A stretch of DNA of 64,000 nt from CALBPI01 sp942491885 (GCA_942491885.1 CALOCQ010000002.1:1240001-1304000); one strand, 5' to 3'; positions 16,890 to 26,716 are shown, counted from the stretch's first letter. The notes: generated by a model not told the origin, from the sequence alone. Numbers and translations are program-made.

Positions 16890-18362
16890 GTGGCCTATTT
16901 TCTCAACTACGCCCGCTGTCTTCTCGTCTCGCTGGCTGCAGGTTCCGCAATATTGGCCGCCAAACCGGCGGCCGCGCTGGAACTTACACCCTGTCGGATA
17001 GATGCCGGCAGCGCGATGGATACCACCAGGGCCGAGTGCGGCGTCTTTGAAGTCGCGGAAAACCCCGATGATCCGGACGGCAAGATCATCGGCTTGCATA
17101 TCGCACTGGTGCCATCGCTGAACGTCGAACCGCTGGCCGATCCGCTGGTGCTGTTCGCCGGCGGTCCGGGACAATCAGCCATCGATTCGTACATCACGAT
17201 GAGCGGCGCTTTTGAGCTTGTTCGCCGCGACCGGCAAATCCTGCTGGTTGACCAGCGCGGCACCGGGCGCTCGAATGCACTGACCTGCCCGAGCATCGAC
17301 CCGTCCATGGGCACCGAAATGGATTTCGATGTGGCAAAACGACTTACGCAGGAGTGTCTTGAGCAGCTCGACGGCGACCCGCGCTATTACACGACCAGCG
17401 TGGCCGTCGGCGACATGAATGCGGTACGCCAGGCTCTGGGCTTTGAGCAACTGAACCTGTGGGGCGGTTCTTACGGCACCCGCGTGGCGTTACACTTTCT
17501 GAAAACCTACCCGCAGCACACGCGCAGCGTCATCATTGATGGTGTCGTACCGGCCGACATGTTGCTGGGTCCCGCGATCGCGCTTGATGCCCAATCCAGT
17601 CTCGACCAACTATTCGATCGTTGCGATGAAGACGCTGCCTGTGCGGGTGCGTTCGGCAATCTTCGCGATACATTTGATACTTTGCGTGCGCGCCTGACCG
17701 AAGCGCCCGTGACTGTCGACATCACACATCCACGTAATGGCAGCATCAAGCAACAGACCCTGAACAATGAAACGTTGGCCGGGGTTGTGCGCCTCACCAG
17801 CTATTCGCCGCTCATGCGCGCGCTGTTGCCGCTGATGATTGACGAAGCATCCAAGGGCCGTTATCAAATGCTCGCCGCACAGGGTGCGTTGGTCGAGGAC
17901 CAGTTCGAAGACATGCTCGCGGTCGGCATGCACAACGCCGTGGTGTGTACGGAAGATGCGCCGTTCTTCGCTGACGACATTGACGTTAGCGCGCTCGAAG
18001 ATACCTACATGGGCGCATTGCAGTTCGAGTATCTGCGTGAGATTTGCGCCATCTGGCCGGCGGGTGTTCTCGATGACGGATTCAAGGATGCAACCGTTAG
18101 CGACTTACCGGTACTTGTGTTGTCAGGCGAACTGGATCCGGTCACGCCGCCGGCCTACGGCGCACGTGCCGCAGAGACACTCAGCCGCTCACGTCACATC
18201 GTCGCGCCACGACAGGGCCACATCGTCTCGGGCGCAGGCTGTATGCCGAAACTCATCGATCAGTTTGTCGATGAGCTCGACCCTGCGTCGCTGCAACCCG
18301 AGTGCATCGAAAAGCTTGGCTACACACCCGTTTTTGTCAGCCCCGTCGGCCCGACTCCTTAA
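16890..18362 (+). CDS. Secreted alpha/beta hydrolase, peptidase S33 / TAP-like
   Basis: The 490-residue protein starts at GTG 16890, with AAGG eight bases upstream, and has a signal peptide ending PAAA (about residue 29). The catalytic serine is S194 in WGGSYGTR. The acid is probably in SGELDPVTPP (about 420) and the histidine in RQGHIV (about 448). The oxyanion-region motif is FAGGPGQSA and the VDQRGTGRS motif follows. This arrangement is that of prolyl/tripeptidyl aminopeptidases with a TAP-like C-terminal domain, secreted to trim peptides. It lies nine bases before the NatA gene, so it is probably co-transcribed with the exporter. Actual substrates are not shown. Confidence 0.85.
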   Translation: MAYFLNYARCLLVSLAAGSAILAAKPAAALELTPCRIDAGSAMDTTRAECGVFEVAENPDDPDGKIIGLHIALVPSLNVEPLADPLVLFAGGPGQSAIDSYITMSGAFELVRRDRQILLVDQRGTGRSNALTCPSIDPSMGTEMDFDVAKRLTQECLEQLDGDPRYYTTSVAVGDMNAVRQALGFEQLNLWGGSYGTRVALHFLKTYPQHTRSVIIDGVVPADMLLGPAIALDAQSSLDQLFDRCDEDAACAGAFGNLRDTFDTLRARLTEAPVTVDITHPRNGSIKQQTLNNETLAGVVRLTSYSPLMRALLPLMIDEASKGRYQMLAAQGALVEDQFEDMLAVGMHNAVVCTEDAPFFADDIDVSALEDTYMGALQFEYLREICAIWPAGVLDDGFKDATVSDLPVLVLSGELDPVTPPAYGARAAETLSRSRHIVAPRQGHIVSGAGCMPKLIDQFVDELDPASLQPECIEKLGYTPVFVSPVGPTP

Positions 18363-18371
18363 GGCATCGCT

Positions 18372-19103
18372 ATGATTGAAGTACAAAACATCGCCAAGTC
18401 ATTTGGCAAGGTCCAGGCTGTCAAAGATGTCAGCTTCAGGGCGGATGACGGCAAAATCACCGGCTTGCTGGGTCCGAATGGCGCCGGGAAATCAACCACG
18501 CTGCGCGTGCTGTACACCGCGATCGCACCGGACAAAGGCACGGCACGCATTGATCAAACCAATGTGCAGCAGGACCCGTTGTCGGCACGACGCAATCTGG
18601 GTGCCCTGCCTCACGGCGCCGGTCTTTATCAGCAATTAACGGCGCGCGAGAACATTGCCTATTTCGCCGCGCTGCATGGCGTCGAGCCATCCCGACGTGC
18701 TGAGAAAGTGCAGGAGATGATCGACCTGCTGGAGATCAATGACTTCGCCGACCGGCGTACCAAAGGCTTTTCGCAGGGCCAGAAGATAAAGGTCGCTTTA
18801 GCGCGTGCGATGGTGCACGAGCCGCAGAATGTCATTCTCGACGAGCCGACCAACGGCCTGGACGTTATGGCGACGCGCAGCCTGCGCAGCATCATTCGCA
18901 AATTGCGTGAGCAGGGTAAGTGCGTGTTGTTCTCATCCCATGTCATGCAGGAAGTCGCCGCACTGTGCGATGAAATCGTCATCATTGCTAACGGCCAGGT
19001 CGCCATCACCGGCACCACGCAATCGATACGCGACAAAACGGGGTGCGAGGATCTCGAGGACGCGTTCGTCAAGGCCATTGGTACAACGGAGGTGACGCGA
19101 TGA
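18372..19103 (+). CDS. ABC transporter ATP-binding protein, NatA-like
   Basis: The 243-residue ATPase has Walker A GPNGAGKS, signature FSQGQKIK (Q in place of G in the usual SGGQ), Walker B VILDEPTNGLDV and the switch histidine in SSHVMQE. It is most like NatA, the ATPase of the NatAB sodium extrusion ABC exporter, and pairs with the permease whose ATG overlaps its stop (ATGA). A sodium exporter fits a marine setting, but ABC-2 ATPases are hard to assign to a substrate by eye. Confidence 0.85.
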   Translation: MIEVQNIAKSFGKVQAVKDVSFRADDGKITGLLGPNGAGKSTTLRVLYTAIAPDKGTARIDQTNVQQDPLSARRNLGALPHGAGLYQQLTARENIAYFAALHGVEPSRRAEKVQEMIDLLEINDFADRRTKGFSQGQKIKVALARAMVHEPQNVILDEPTNGLDVMATRSLRSIIRKLREQGKCVLFSSHVMQEVAALCDEIVIIANGQVAITGTTQSIRDKTGCEDLEDAFVKAIGTTEVTR

Positions 19104-20278
19104 AACACCTCGGCACCATATTCGGCAAAGAAATTCGCGACAATTTTCGCGACCGCCGCACGATGCTGTCGGCGCTCGTATTCGGACCTCTGTTCGGCCC
19201 CGTGTTGTTCGCCATCATCATCAGCTTCACATTGAAACAAGCCACCGGCGCAGCCGAGAAGCCGCTGCCGTTGGCGATCGTCGGGGCGGTCAATGCGCCG
19301 AACCTGGTCAACTTCCTTGAGCAGCAAGATACCGAAATAGAGCGACTGGAATTATCCGAGGATGAATCTGTCGCGGCCGTCAAAGACGGCGAGCATGAAA
19401 TGATTCTGATCATCAATAACACCTTTGGCGAAGACTGGACCGACGGGAATACCGCGCGGGTGCAGCTGGTACTGGACGGATCGGATTCCAGCACCAGCCG
19501 CCAGTCGCGGCGCGCGCGCGCGATGATCAGCGCCTACGCCAATCAGATCGGCGCCATGCGGTTACTGGCGAGAGGCATCGACCCATCTATTTCCCGACCG
19601 ATCAATATCGACGAGATCGACACCTCGACGCCGAGCGGCCGGGCAGCGCTAATTCTCGGCATGTTGTCGTATTTCCTGCTGTTCTCGATGCTCGCCGGTG
19701 GCATGTATCTGGCGATCGATACGACGACCGGTGAGCGCGAGCGCGGGTCGCTGGAACCGTTGCTAACGCTGCCTGTTAAGCGTTCGACGCTGTTGCTTGG
19801 CAAACTGCTGGCCACCTGTTTCTTCATGATCGCCTCGCTGGCGCTGGCGCTGATCGCATTTTCCAGCGTGCTGCGATTTATCCCGCTGCAGCAACTGGGT
19901 ATGAGTGTCGGCTTCGGCCCGCAACAGGTGCTGTTGGCATTTGTGGTTACCGTGCCTTTCGCACTGATCGGTGCGTCGCTGATGACCGTTGTTGCGTCAT
20001 TCGCCAAGAGTTTCAAGGAAGCACAAAGCTGGCTGACGTTCACGATGCTGGTGCCAACGTTGCCGATTATTGTGGCGGCCGTCAGTAATCTGAAGCCAAG
20101 CCTGCAGTGGATGGCCGTGCCGAGTCTGTCTCAACATCTGTTGATTCTCGATCTTGTTAAAGGCGAGGCGCTGAGAGCCGATTTCATCGCCGTATCTGTG
20201 GGTTCGTCGCTGCTTGTTGGCGGCATCCTGGCGCTCATCGCCATCCACTTCTACAAGCGCGAAAGCCTGCTTATGTAG
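19100..20278 (+). CDS. ABC-2 type permease, NatB-like
   Basis: The 392-residue membrane protein has one N-terminal membrane helix, a large extracytoplasmic domain (about residues 45-175) and five or six C-terminal helices. This is the layout of NatB and related ABC-2 exporters. The cytoplasmic MKHLGTIFGKEIRDNFRDRR start and the TTGERERGSLEPLLTLP loop are typical of this class. The ATG at 19100 lies in the end of natA and is preceded by GGAGG. It would form the channel with NatA. The cargo (Na+ or another small molecule) is inferred from family only. Confidence 0.85.
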   Translation: MKHLGTIFGKEIRDNFRDRRTMLSALVFGPLFGPVLFAIIISFTLKQATGAAEKPLPLAIVGAVNAPNLVNFLEQQDTEIERLELSEDESVAAVKDGEHEMILIINNTFGEDWTDGNTARVQLVLDGSDSSTSRQSRRARAMISAYANQIGAMRLLARGIDPSISRPINIDEIDTSTPSGRAALILGMLSYFLLFSMLAGGMYLAIDTTTGERERGSLEPLLTLPVKRSTLLLGKLLATCFFMIASLALALIAFSSVLRFIPLQQLGMSVGFGPQQVLLAFVVTVPFALIGASLMTVVASFAKSFKEAQSWLTFTMLVPTLPIIVAAVSNLKPSLQWMAVPSLSQHLLILDLVKGEALRADFIAVSVGSSLLVGGILALIAIHFYKRESLLM

Positions 20279-20358
20279 GCCTTACGCGGCCGGGATATTT
20301 CGCTAATTCGTGACAGCAGGCTCATTAATCGCGCCGGTTCTGGCGATATTATTGGGAG

Positions 20359-21537
20359 ATGATGCCGGACCCGAATAGAAATCAGCAAGCGGCGCAGGCT
20401 CTGCGCATGAGGCGCTTCCTGTTGTCTGCATCGTTGTATGGCATCTGGATCGTCATGACCTCGGCCGCCTATGCGTTCGACATGATCTCTACGCCGCCCG
20501 TCGCACTGTGGACGATCGGCGCCGGCGTCATCGCCACTGTTGTCGCGCTGTGGGCACTTTTCTTTTCCGGCGCGAATCTGAGGCTGTCCGACCCTTCGGC
20601 AACCTTTGCCCAATGCCTGATCGGGTTCATCTGGGTCACCGTGCTCATGTTCTGGATTCCGGAATGGCGCGACCTGCTGATCTCGGTTTCGCTGATCGTT
20701 CTGATGTTTGGCACCTTTCAACTGAGCGCGCGGGAGTTTGCAGCTCTGGCGGTGTTCGCCTTTTCCGGCTATATCGTAATGACCGGTCTGGATCTCGCGA
20801 ATGGCAAGAGCATGCTCAACTCGCACGATCTCGTGTTGCGGATATTCGTTGTGGGCAGCCTGCTGGTCTGGTGTGCCTATTTCGGCAATCAGGTCAGCGC
20901 GCTACGCGAGCGGCTGCATGCGCGCAATGCGAGCCTGACGGATTTGCTGAAAGAAGTGACGCAGCTTGCCGAACGAGACCACCTGACTCAGGCCTACAAC
21001 CGCCGTTCGATTATCGAAACGCTTGGTCGCCTGCGCGAAACGGCTTTGCGCTACGGCGAGACCTTCAGCGTGGTCATTGTCGATATCGATTATTTCAAAG
21101 AGGTCAATGACCAGTTCGGTCACCTTACCGGTGATCAGGTGTTGGCTGATTTCGCCAGCCGCATGCGCAGTGAGTTGCGATTGCTGGACGAAATGTCGCC
21201 GGTCGTTGAAGCGCGACGTCTGGGGCGCTACGGCGGCGAAGAATTCATACTGATGTTACCTCGCACATCACTCGACGGCGCACGGCAGTGTGCCGAGCGG
21301 ATCCGGCTCAGCACCGTGTCGCACAGCTTTCACAAAGATATCCGTATCACGATTTCCGGTGGTGCCGCCGAATTCCGCGCAGCAGAGTCGATCGACAGCC
21401 TGCTGCGACGTGCCGATCGCGCGCTTTACGCGGCGAAAGAGTCTGGTCGCAATGTTGTGCATGCGCTGGCGGGCGATCAGCGCATACCGCGTCGTAACGA
21501 AGTCGTGAATCTGGCGGACTATAAGCCAGAACAGTAA
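20359..21537 (+). CDS. Membrane-bound diguanylate cyclase (GGDEF)
   Basis: The 392-residue protein has about six N-terminal membrane helices (residues about 17-185), a short coiled linker and a GGDEF domain (about 205-375). The active-site loop is RYGGEEF near residue 293, so it should make cyclic di-GMP. The metal aspartate lies in VIVDIDYFKEVND. The inhibitory RxxD site upstream of GGEEF is absent (VVEARRLGR), so product inhibition is not expected. Two adjacent ATG codons (20359, 20362) follow GGGAG closely, so either may be the start. The membrane part is not a domain I can name. The EAL protein at 0.8 kb is a possible opposing enzyme. Confidence 0.88.
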   Translation: MMPDPNRNQQAAQALRMRRFLLSASLYGIWIVMTSAAYAFDMISTPPVALWTIGAGVIATVVALWALFFSGANLRLSDPSATFAQCLIGFIWVTVLMFWIPEWRDLLISVSLIVLMFGTFQLSAREFAALAVFAFSGYIVMTGLDLANGKSMLNSHDLVLRIFVVGSLLVWCAYFGNQVSALRERLHARNASLTDLLKEVTQLAERDHLTQAYNRRSIIETLGRLRETALRYGETFSVVIVDIDYFKEVNDQFGHLTGDQVLADFASRMRSELRLLDEMSPVVEARRLGRYGGEEFILMLPRTSLDGARQCAERIRLSTVSHSFHKDIRITISGGAAEFRAAESIDSLLRRADRALYAAKESGRNVVHALAGDQRIPRRNEVVNLADYKPEQ

Positions 21538-21552
21538 GCCTGGCGCGCGGCA

Positions 21553-22929
21553 CTATTTGCCGATGCAAAACTCGCCGAAGATTTTCCCAAGCAGATCATC
21601 GCTGGTCACAATGCCGGTGATCCCCCCTAACGATTGCTGACACAGGCGCAACTCTTCGGCCATCAGCTCGCCGGCTTGATCGATTTCCAGCCTTTGCACC
21701 GCCGTGTCAAAACGGGCGCGTGCATCTTCCAGCAACAGCAAATGGCGGCGGCGGGCCGAATAGCTGCCTTGCATATCTTCTTCAAGACCCGCGAGCCGGT
21801 GCAGATAACGGCGTAATTCTTCGATGCCCTCGCCGTTGCGGGCCGACACCCACAACAATTCCATGCGGCGGCCCGCGACATAAATACTGTCTGGTCTATC
21901 AGGACTATCCATCAAGTCGACCTTATTGGCGATCGCCGTAGCAGCCACGTCGGCGGCGAGATCTTCGAGCAAAGACGCAAGCGTGTCGTTACGCCCGCGG
22001 TCATTTGCATCAACCATCAGCAACGCGTGATCGGCCTCGGCAATCGCACGCCGCGTGCGGCGCACACCCTCACGCTCAACCACATCGTCGGTTTCGCGTA
22101 AGCCCGCGGTATCGATCAACGTTACCGGCAACCCATCGATAACCACCGACTCGCGGATCAGGTCGCGGGTTGTTCCCGCAATATCGGTGACGATCGCCGC
22201 ATCGTCACCGACGAGCACATTCAACAGGCTTGATTTGCCGACGTTCGGCTCACCTGCCAGCACGATCGTAAGCCCGTCATTCAGGGCACGCCCCGCTCGC
22301 GCCTGGCGTTGCAATTCATCAAAACGCGCGCGGACCGAAACGACACGTGCGCGCAGCGCCGTATCGTCCAGAAAATCGATTTCCTCTTCCGGAAAGTCGA
22401 TAGCGGCTTCTACGTGCACGCGCAGATTCGTAATTTCCAGCGTCAATGCATTAACCGCGTCTGAAAACGCGCCACTCAGAGACCGCATCGCAGCACGCGC
22501 GGCCTGACGTGACCCGCTATCGATCAGATCGGCGACCGCCTCGGCCTGGGCAAGATCCATCTTGTCGTTGAGAAACGCGCGCTTCGAATACTCACCGGGC
22601 TCGGCCGGCCGTGCACCGAGCTCGCAGATGCGCTTGATAAGCGCGTCCATGACAACCGGGGAACCGTGACCCTGAAGCTCTATCACATGCTCCCCGGTGT
22701 ACGAGTGCGGTGCGGGAAAATACAGCGCAAGTCCGGTATCGATAGACTCCCCGCTTGCATCGTTAAAGCTTGCCAGCGCTGCGCGGCGAGGTTCAGGTAT
22801 CTGGCCGAGCAACCTGCGCGCAATCGCCGGTGCCAGGTCACCGGAAATACGCACCACACCAACGCCCGCCTTGCCGGGCGCAGTGGCGGCTGCAACGATC
22901 GTTTCACTTTGGGAATTACGCGTGTTCAC
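21553..22929 (-). CDS. mnmE: tRNA modification GTPase MnmE (TrmE)
   Basis: MnmE is the potassium-activated GTPase that partners MnmG in cmnm5U34 synthesis. The N-terminal folate-binding domain starts ETIVAAATAPGKAGVGVVRI. The G domain shows G1 GEPNVGKSS, G3 DTAGLRET and G4 NKVD. The C terminus CIGK carries the invariant cysteine. I chose GTG 22929 because homologues start a few residues before TIVA; an upstream ATG at 22965 would add an unconserved dozen residues. In many relatives mnmE follows yidC directly. Here a convergent-divergent hydrolase-OsmC gene is inserted between them. Confidence 0.95.
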   Translation of the reverse strand: MNTRNSQSETIVAAATAPGKAGVGVVRISGDLAPAIARRLLGQIPEPRRAALASFNDASGESIDTGLALYFPAPHSYTGEHVIELQGHGSPVVMDALIKRICELGARPAEPGEYSKRAFLNDKMDLAQAEAVADLIDSGSRQAARAAMRSLSGAFSDAVNALTLEITNLRVHVEAAIDFPEEEIDFLDDTALRARVVSVRARFDELQRQARAGRALNDGLTIVLAGEPNVGKSSLLNVLVGDDAAIVTDIAGTTRDLIRESVVIDGLPVTLIDTAGLRETDDVVEREGVRRTRRAIAEADHALLMVDANDRGRNDTLASLLEDLAADVAATAIANKVDLMDSPDRPDSIYVAGRRMELLWVSARNGEGIEELRRYLHRLAGLEEDMQGSYSARRRHLLLLEDARARFDTAVQRLEIDQAGELMAEELRLCQQSLGGITGIVTSDDLLGKIFGEFCIGK

Positions 22930-23030
22930 GGCGGCTAAGGTGCGGTAAAAGCACCTGTGATGCAATAAAGTGCGTCATCGGCGGGTTTATTCATTCAGCT
23001 ACAGGTTATTCGCGTCAGGAGCGTAAGGCT

Positions 23031-24233
23031 ATGAACACAGAGAAAGTGACATTCGAAAATCGCGACGGCGTGAGCCTCGGCGGATTGATCGATTGGCCGG
23101 CCGATCGTCACGGCGGCTACGAGGCGATAGCTTTATTTGCGCATTGCTTTACCTGCACCAAGAACCTGAAAGCGGCGACCAATATCTCGCGAGCCCTGAA
23201 TCAACAGGGTATCGCCGTGATGCGGTTCGATTTCACGGGACTCGGCGACAGCGATGGTGATTTCGCCGAGACAACGTTTTCCAGCAATGTCAGTGACATT
23301 GTCGATGCGGCAGTGTGGTTGCAGGGATATGCCCGCGCGCCCGATATTCTGATCGGACACTCGCTGGGCGGGACGGCCGTGCTGCAGGCTGCCAACGAAA
23401 TTCCGTCGGCGCTCGCTGTGGCGACCATAGGATCGCCCTCGACGCCAGCGCACGTCCGGCATCTGTTCAGCGATGCCGAACAGGACATCGAGCGGGACGG
23501 ACAGGCGGAAGTCTTACTTGCCGGGCGGCCGTTTACCATCAAGAAGCGTTTCATTGACGATCTGGCCGAGCACCCGGTGGCCAAGACGGTGCGCAACCTG
23601 CGCAAGGCGTTACTGATCATGCACTCGCCGGTAGACACGACGGTCGAGGTCAGCAATGCGAGCGAATTGTTTGCGCAAGCGCTGCACCCGAAGAGCTTTG
23701 TGTCGCTCGACAAGGCAGACCACCTGCTATCCGACAATCGCGATTCCGAATATGTCGGCACGGTGCTGGCGGGGTGGGCACAGCGCTATTTGCCCGATCT
23801 TGTTAAGCATGAGGCCGCGGCGGCCGGACATACGATAGCCGAGACGGGGCAACACGGATTCCGCACCACCATCATGGCGGGCGAGCATCTTCTGTTTGCG
23901 GATGAACCGGCCGATCTCGGCGGTAGCAACAGCGGGCCATCACCGCACGGTTTACTGTCCGCGGCTTTGGCCAGTTGCACAAGCATGACCTTGCAGATGT
24001 ATGCGCGGCACAAGTCTCTGCCCTTGGAGTCAGCGCGTGTTGATGTCAGCCATGAGAAAGCGCAGGACGCTGATGGCGCCTATGACCATTTCAAGCGCGA
24101 CATTATGCTGATCGGGGCGCTCGACGATGAGACGCGCGCGCGCATGCTGGAAATAGCCGATCGTTGTCCCGTGCATCGCACGCTGCATGGTCGCGTGGTG
24201 GTCAGCAACCACCTGAGCGAACAGCGGCGCTAG
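23031..24233 (+). CDS. Bifunctional alpha/beta hydrolase-OsmC fusion protein
   Basis: This 400-residue cytoplasmic protein joins two domains. Residues about 1-255 are an alpha/beta hydrolase with nucleophile motif GHSLGGT and a late histidine in DKADHLL. Residues about 270-400 are an OsmC-like domain, whose redox cysteines are in LASCTSM and DRCPVHR, the two-cysteine pattern of organic hydroperoxide reductases. The fusion is known as a family, but its substrate is not. The ATG at 23031 follows CAGGAG nine bases upstream. It diverges from mnmE and overlaps the yidC stop by four bases tail to tail. It may link ester cleavage to peroxide reduction, which is inference. Confidence 0.88.
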   Translation: MNTEKVTFENRDGVSLGGLIDWPADRHGGYEAIALFAHCFTCTKNLKAATNISRALNQQGIAVMRFDFTGLGDSDGDFAETTFSSNVSDIVDAAVWLQGYARAPDILIGHSLGGTAVLQAANEIPSALAVATIGSPSTPAHVRHLFSDAEQDIERDGQAEVLLAGRPFTIKKRFIDDLAEHPVAKTVRNLRKALLIMHSPVDTTVEVSNASELFAQALHPKSFVSLDKADHLLSDNRDSEYVGTVLAGWAQRYLPDLVKHEAAAAGHTIAETGQHGFRTTIMAGEHLLFADEPADLGGSNSGPSPHGLLSAALASCTSMTLQMYARHKSLPLESARVDVSHEKAQDADGAYDHFKRDIMLIGALDDETRARMLEIADRCPVHRTLHGRVVVSNHLSEQRR

Positions 24234-25921
24234 TCGCGCGCCTTACGCGCCTCGGCCTCAACGACGCGGTTGATATTCCACTGTTGCATCACACCGAGCA
24301 GCGTGTTGGTAAACCAGTACAAAACCAGGCCGGCGGGGAAGAACGCAAAGAACACCGTGAAGATGATCGGCAGCACTTTCATTACCTTGGCCTGAATCGG
24401 GTCGGCCGGCGCGGGATTGAGTTTTTGCTGCATGAACATCGCCGCGCCCATCAACAAGGGCAGGATGAACAACGGATCGCGGCTTGAAAGATCCTGAATC
24501 CACAGCAGGAACGGCGCCTGGCGCATTTCAACCGACTCAAGCAGTACCCAGTAGAACGCCAGGAAGAACGGCATCTGGATAAGTATCGGTAAACAGCCCG
24601 CGGCCGGGTTCACTTTTTCGCGTTTGTACAAATCCATCATCGCCTGGGACAACTTCGGGCGGTCATCCTTGTAGCGTTCCTGAATAGACTTAAGCCGCGG
24701 TTGCAGGTTGCGCATCTTGGCGATTGAGCGGCCGCTTTTTTCGGTCAGCTTGTAGAACACAAGTTTGATCAGGATCGTTACGATGATGATCGACCAGCCC
24801 CAGTTGCCGACGAACTCGAAGACTTTCGACAGCAGCCAGAACAGTGGGTCGGCGAGCAACGTCAAAATGCCGTAGTCGACCGTGAGCGGCAGGCGCGGCG
24901 ATACTTCGACCAGCTGCTCCTGGAGCTTGGGCCCGATGAATAGCGTCAACGGAATATCCTGCACGCTACCGTTAGCAATGCTGACCGGCGAACCGACCAG
25001 ACCCGCGACGAAGGTGTTGCCACTCAGGCCGAGTTGATAACGCGCAACGGCGTCCTCTGCCGGCACGATCGCGGACAGGAAATGGTGTTCAATGGCAGCG
25101 ACCCAGCCATTACTGACACCCTCGATATTGACGGCGTCGTCGCGCAGGTCACCGATAGAATACTTATCGTATTTTTCGCCATCGAAAACGACCGGACCTT
25201 TGAATGAGTAGCTTTCGACGTCAAACATCGAGCGGTCGGGCGATTCGGTCATGTGCACGATGCGCGCATAAGATGCGGCGGTCCAGTCCGCACCGCTCGC
25301 ATTGTTAACACGGAGATTCAGATCGATGTCGTAGCGCCCGCGCTCAAACGTATATTGTTTGGTTACCGTCAGACCATTGCCGTCCGTCCACTGCAGCGGC
25401 ACGACCAGGGTGTCTTGGCCCGGCTGCATCGTGAACTCTGTCGCCTGCGCGGTGAAGGTCGCGCGGTGATTTGGTTCGCGTGTCTTGTCGCGCGTGGTCA
25501 GGCCGGTGCGGAACACCGCATAGTCCGACGGTGTGGAATCCAGCAAGGTAACGTAGTCGTCGGGGCGATCCTTCGCGACCGGGTAACGCGGCAAGGTCGC
25601 GAAGACGATATCCCCGCCGATCGGGTTGATGTCGACTATAAGAACGTCGGTCTTCACACGCACCAGATCAGCTGGCGGTGCATCGCTGACGACGTCACCA
25701 CCAATCGCAGGCACAGCCTCCGACGACGTCGCAGCGGGATCATCCAGCATCGGCAAATCGTCACCTGGCGGCGTCAGCGCTACGGGCGTGCCATCGTCAG
25801 CGACGGCAGCAGACGGAGTTACGGCCGAGGGGGCGGGCGCATAGTCTGCCTGCCAGGCTTGCCATGTCATTAGAAGCATCAGGCCAAGCAAGGCCCATGC
25901 GAACAATCGTTGGTTGTCCAT
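24230..25921 (-). CDS. yidC: Membrane protein insertase YidC
   Basis: The 563-residue protein is the gram-negative type of YidC. It has an N-terminal helix after MDNQRLFAWALLGLMLLMTWQ, a large periplasmic beta-sandwich (about residues 55-345) and the conserved C-terminal insertase core of five helices (about 355-545). The SGRSIAKMRNLQPRLKSIQ region is the cytoplasmic hairpin. It inserts membrane proteins alone or with SecYEG. It follows rnpA by 91 bases. yidD, which commonly lies between rnpA and yidC, is absent here. Confidence 0.96.
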   Translation of the reverse strand: MDNQRLFAWALLGLMLLMTWQAWQADYAPAPSAVTPSAAVADDGTPVALTPPGDDLPMLDDPAATSSEAVPAIGGDVVSDAPPADLVRVKTDVLIVDINPIGGDIVFATLPRYPVAKDRPDDYVTLLDSTPSDYAVFRTGLTTRDKTREPNHRATFTAQATEFTMQPGQDTLVVPLQWTDGNGLTVTKQYTFERGRYDIDLNLRVNNASGADWTAASYARIVHMTESPDRSMFDVESYSFKGPVVFDGEKYDKYSIGDLRDDAVNIEGVSNGWVAAIEHHFLSAIVPAEDAVARYQLGLSGNTFVAGLVGSPVSIANGSVQDIPLTLFIGPKLQEQLVEVSPRLPLTVDYGILTLLADPLFWLLSKVFEFVGNWGWSIIIVTILIKLVFYKLTEKSGRSIAKMRNLQPRLKSIQERYKDDRPKLSQAMMDLYKREKVNPAAGCLPILIQMPFFLAFYWVLLESVEMRQAPFLLWIQDLSSRDPLFILPLLMGAAMFMQQKLNPAPADPIQAKVMKVLPIIFTVFFAFFPAGLVLYWFTNTLLGVMQQWNINRVVEAEARKARD

Positions 25922-26012
25922 AGGAGTGTCTGTCAGTCGGGAATTTGTGTTGTCGTCGGATCAACAGCGATGCCGTGATCCGATCGGAGGGCTATTATGC
26001 GGAATACGTGCG

Positions 26013-26378
26013 TCATGTTCGCGGCTTTTTTTCGCTCAGGACGCGAAAATGCGTTGTCAGGCTGCTTATCAGGGCATGCGCAGACGCTGTTGTCGCCGCC
26101 GGCTGATTGACAACCACAAAGTCGGCCGGCGCCAATTCGGCGGCGGCGTGGCGAAAAACCTCACGGGTATAGCGCTTGAGGCGGTTGCGTTGAACAGCCA
26201 GACGCGCATGCTTCTTGGAGATGGCAAGTCCCAGACGAGGGTGCGTTTGGTCTGAATAACAGGCGCGCACCATGAATAGCGCGTCGCGGGAGCGGCGGCT
26301 CTTGCGAAATACGCGTTGGAATTCTTTGCTGGTGAGGATGCGCTGGTTTCGCCGGAAAGGTGATTTTGGCGTCGGCAT
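26013..26378 (-). CDS. rnpA: Ribonuclease P protein component RnpA
   Basis: RnpA is the protein subunit that helps the RnpB RNA remove 5' leaders from pre-tRNAs. The hallmark RNR motif is present as RNRLKRYTREVFR, preceded by RLGLAISKKHA. I chose ATG 26378; a GTG directly before it is also possible. The 121-residue length is normal. It lies 64 bases after rpmH, with a hairpin in the gap, in the standard rpmH-rnpA-yidC order. Confidence 0.94.
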   Translation of the reverse strand: MPTPKSPFRRNQRILTSKEFQRVFRKSRRSRDALFMVRACYSDQTHPRLGLAISKKHARLAVQRNRLKRYTREVFRHAAAELAPADFVVVNQPAATTASAHALISSLTTHFRVLSEKKPRT

Positions 26379-26404
26379 CACGATAAGACGTGGCGGTCAC
26401 CGCG

Positions 26405-26425
26405 GCGGCACAAGAATAGTGCCGC
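26405..26425 (-). other. Hairpin in the rpmH-rnpA spacer
   Basis: GCGGCAC (26405-26411) and GTGCCGC (26419-26425) form a 7-bp stem with a 7-base loop. No T-run follows on the minus strand, so it is more likely a processing or partial attenuation element that tunes the large L34 to small RnpA ratio than a full terminator. Confidence 0.35.
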
Positions 26426-26445
26426 GCAACGGTTAATGACGCTAA

Positions 26446-26580
26446 TCAGGCGCTCAGGCTATGACGGCCCTTGGCACGCCGACGCTTGAGGACCAGACGG
26501 CCGCCTTTGGTTGACATACGAGCGCGAAAACCGTGGGTACGTTTGCGCTTGAGTGTGCTTGGCTGAAAAGTGCGTTTCAT
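26446..26580 (-). CDS. rpmH: 50S ribosomal protein L34
   Basis: L34 is a 44-residue, very basic ribosomal protein: MKRTFQPSTLKRKRTHGFRA at the start and KGRHSLSA at the end, an almost canonical sequence. The ATG is at 26580; the open frame extends further upstream but without homology. It is the first leftward gene from dnaA and defines the usual rpmH-dnaA divergent junction. Confidence 0.97.
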   Translation of the reverse strand: MKRTFQPSTLKRKRTHGFRARMSTKGGRLVLKRRRAKGRHSLSA

Positions 26581-26716
26581 GACACGAATCCTGAATGTTG
26601 TTGATGACACCGGCCAATGCCGGCGCACACGGGTTTTGCCGCTTACGACGTAACCGTGAAAAGGCGCCAGAAGATACGCTGTGGGACCAGTGCTGTCAAC
26701 GTCCGGACACGCAAGT

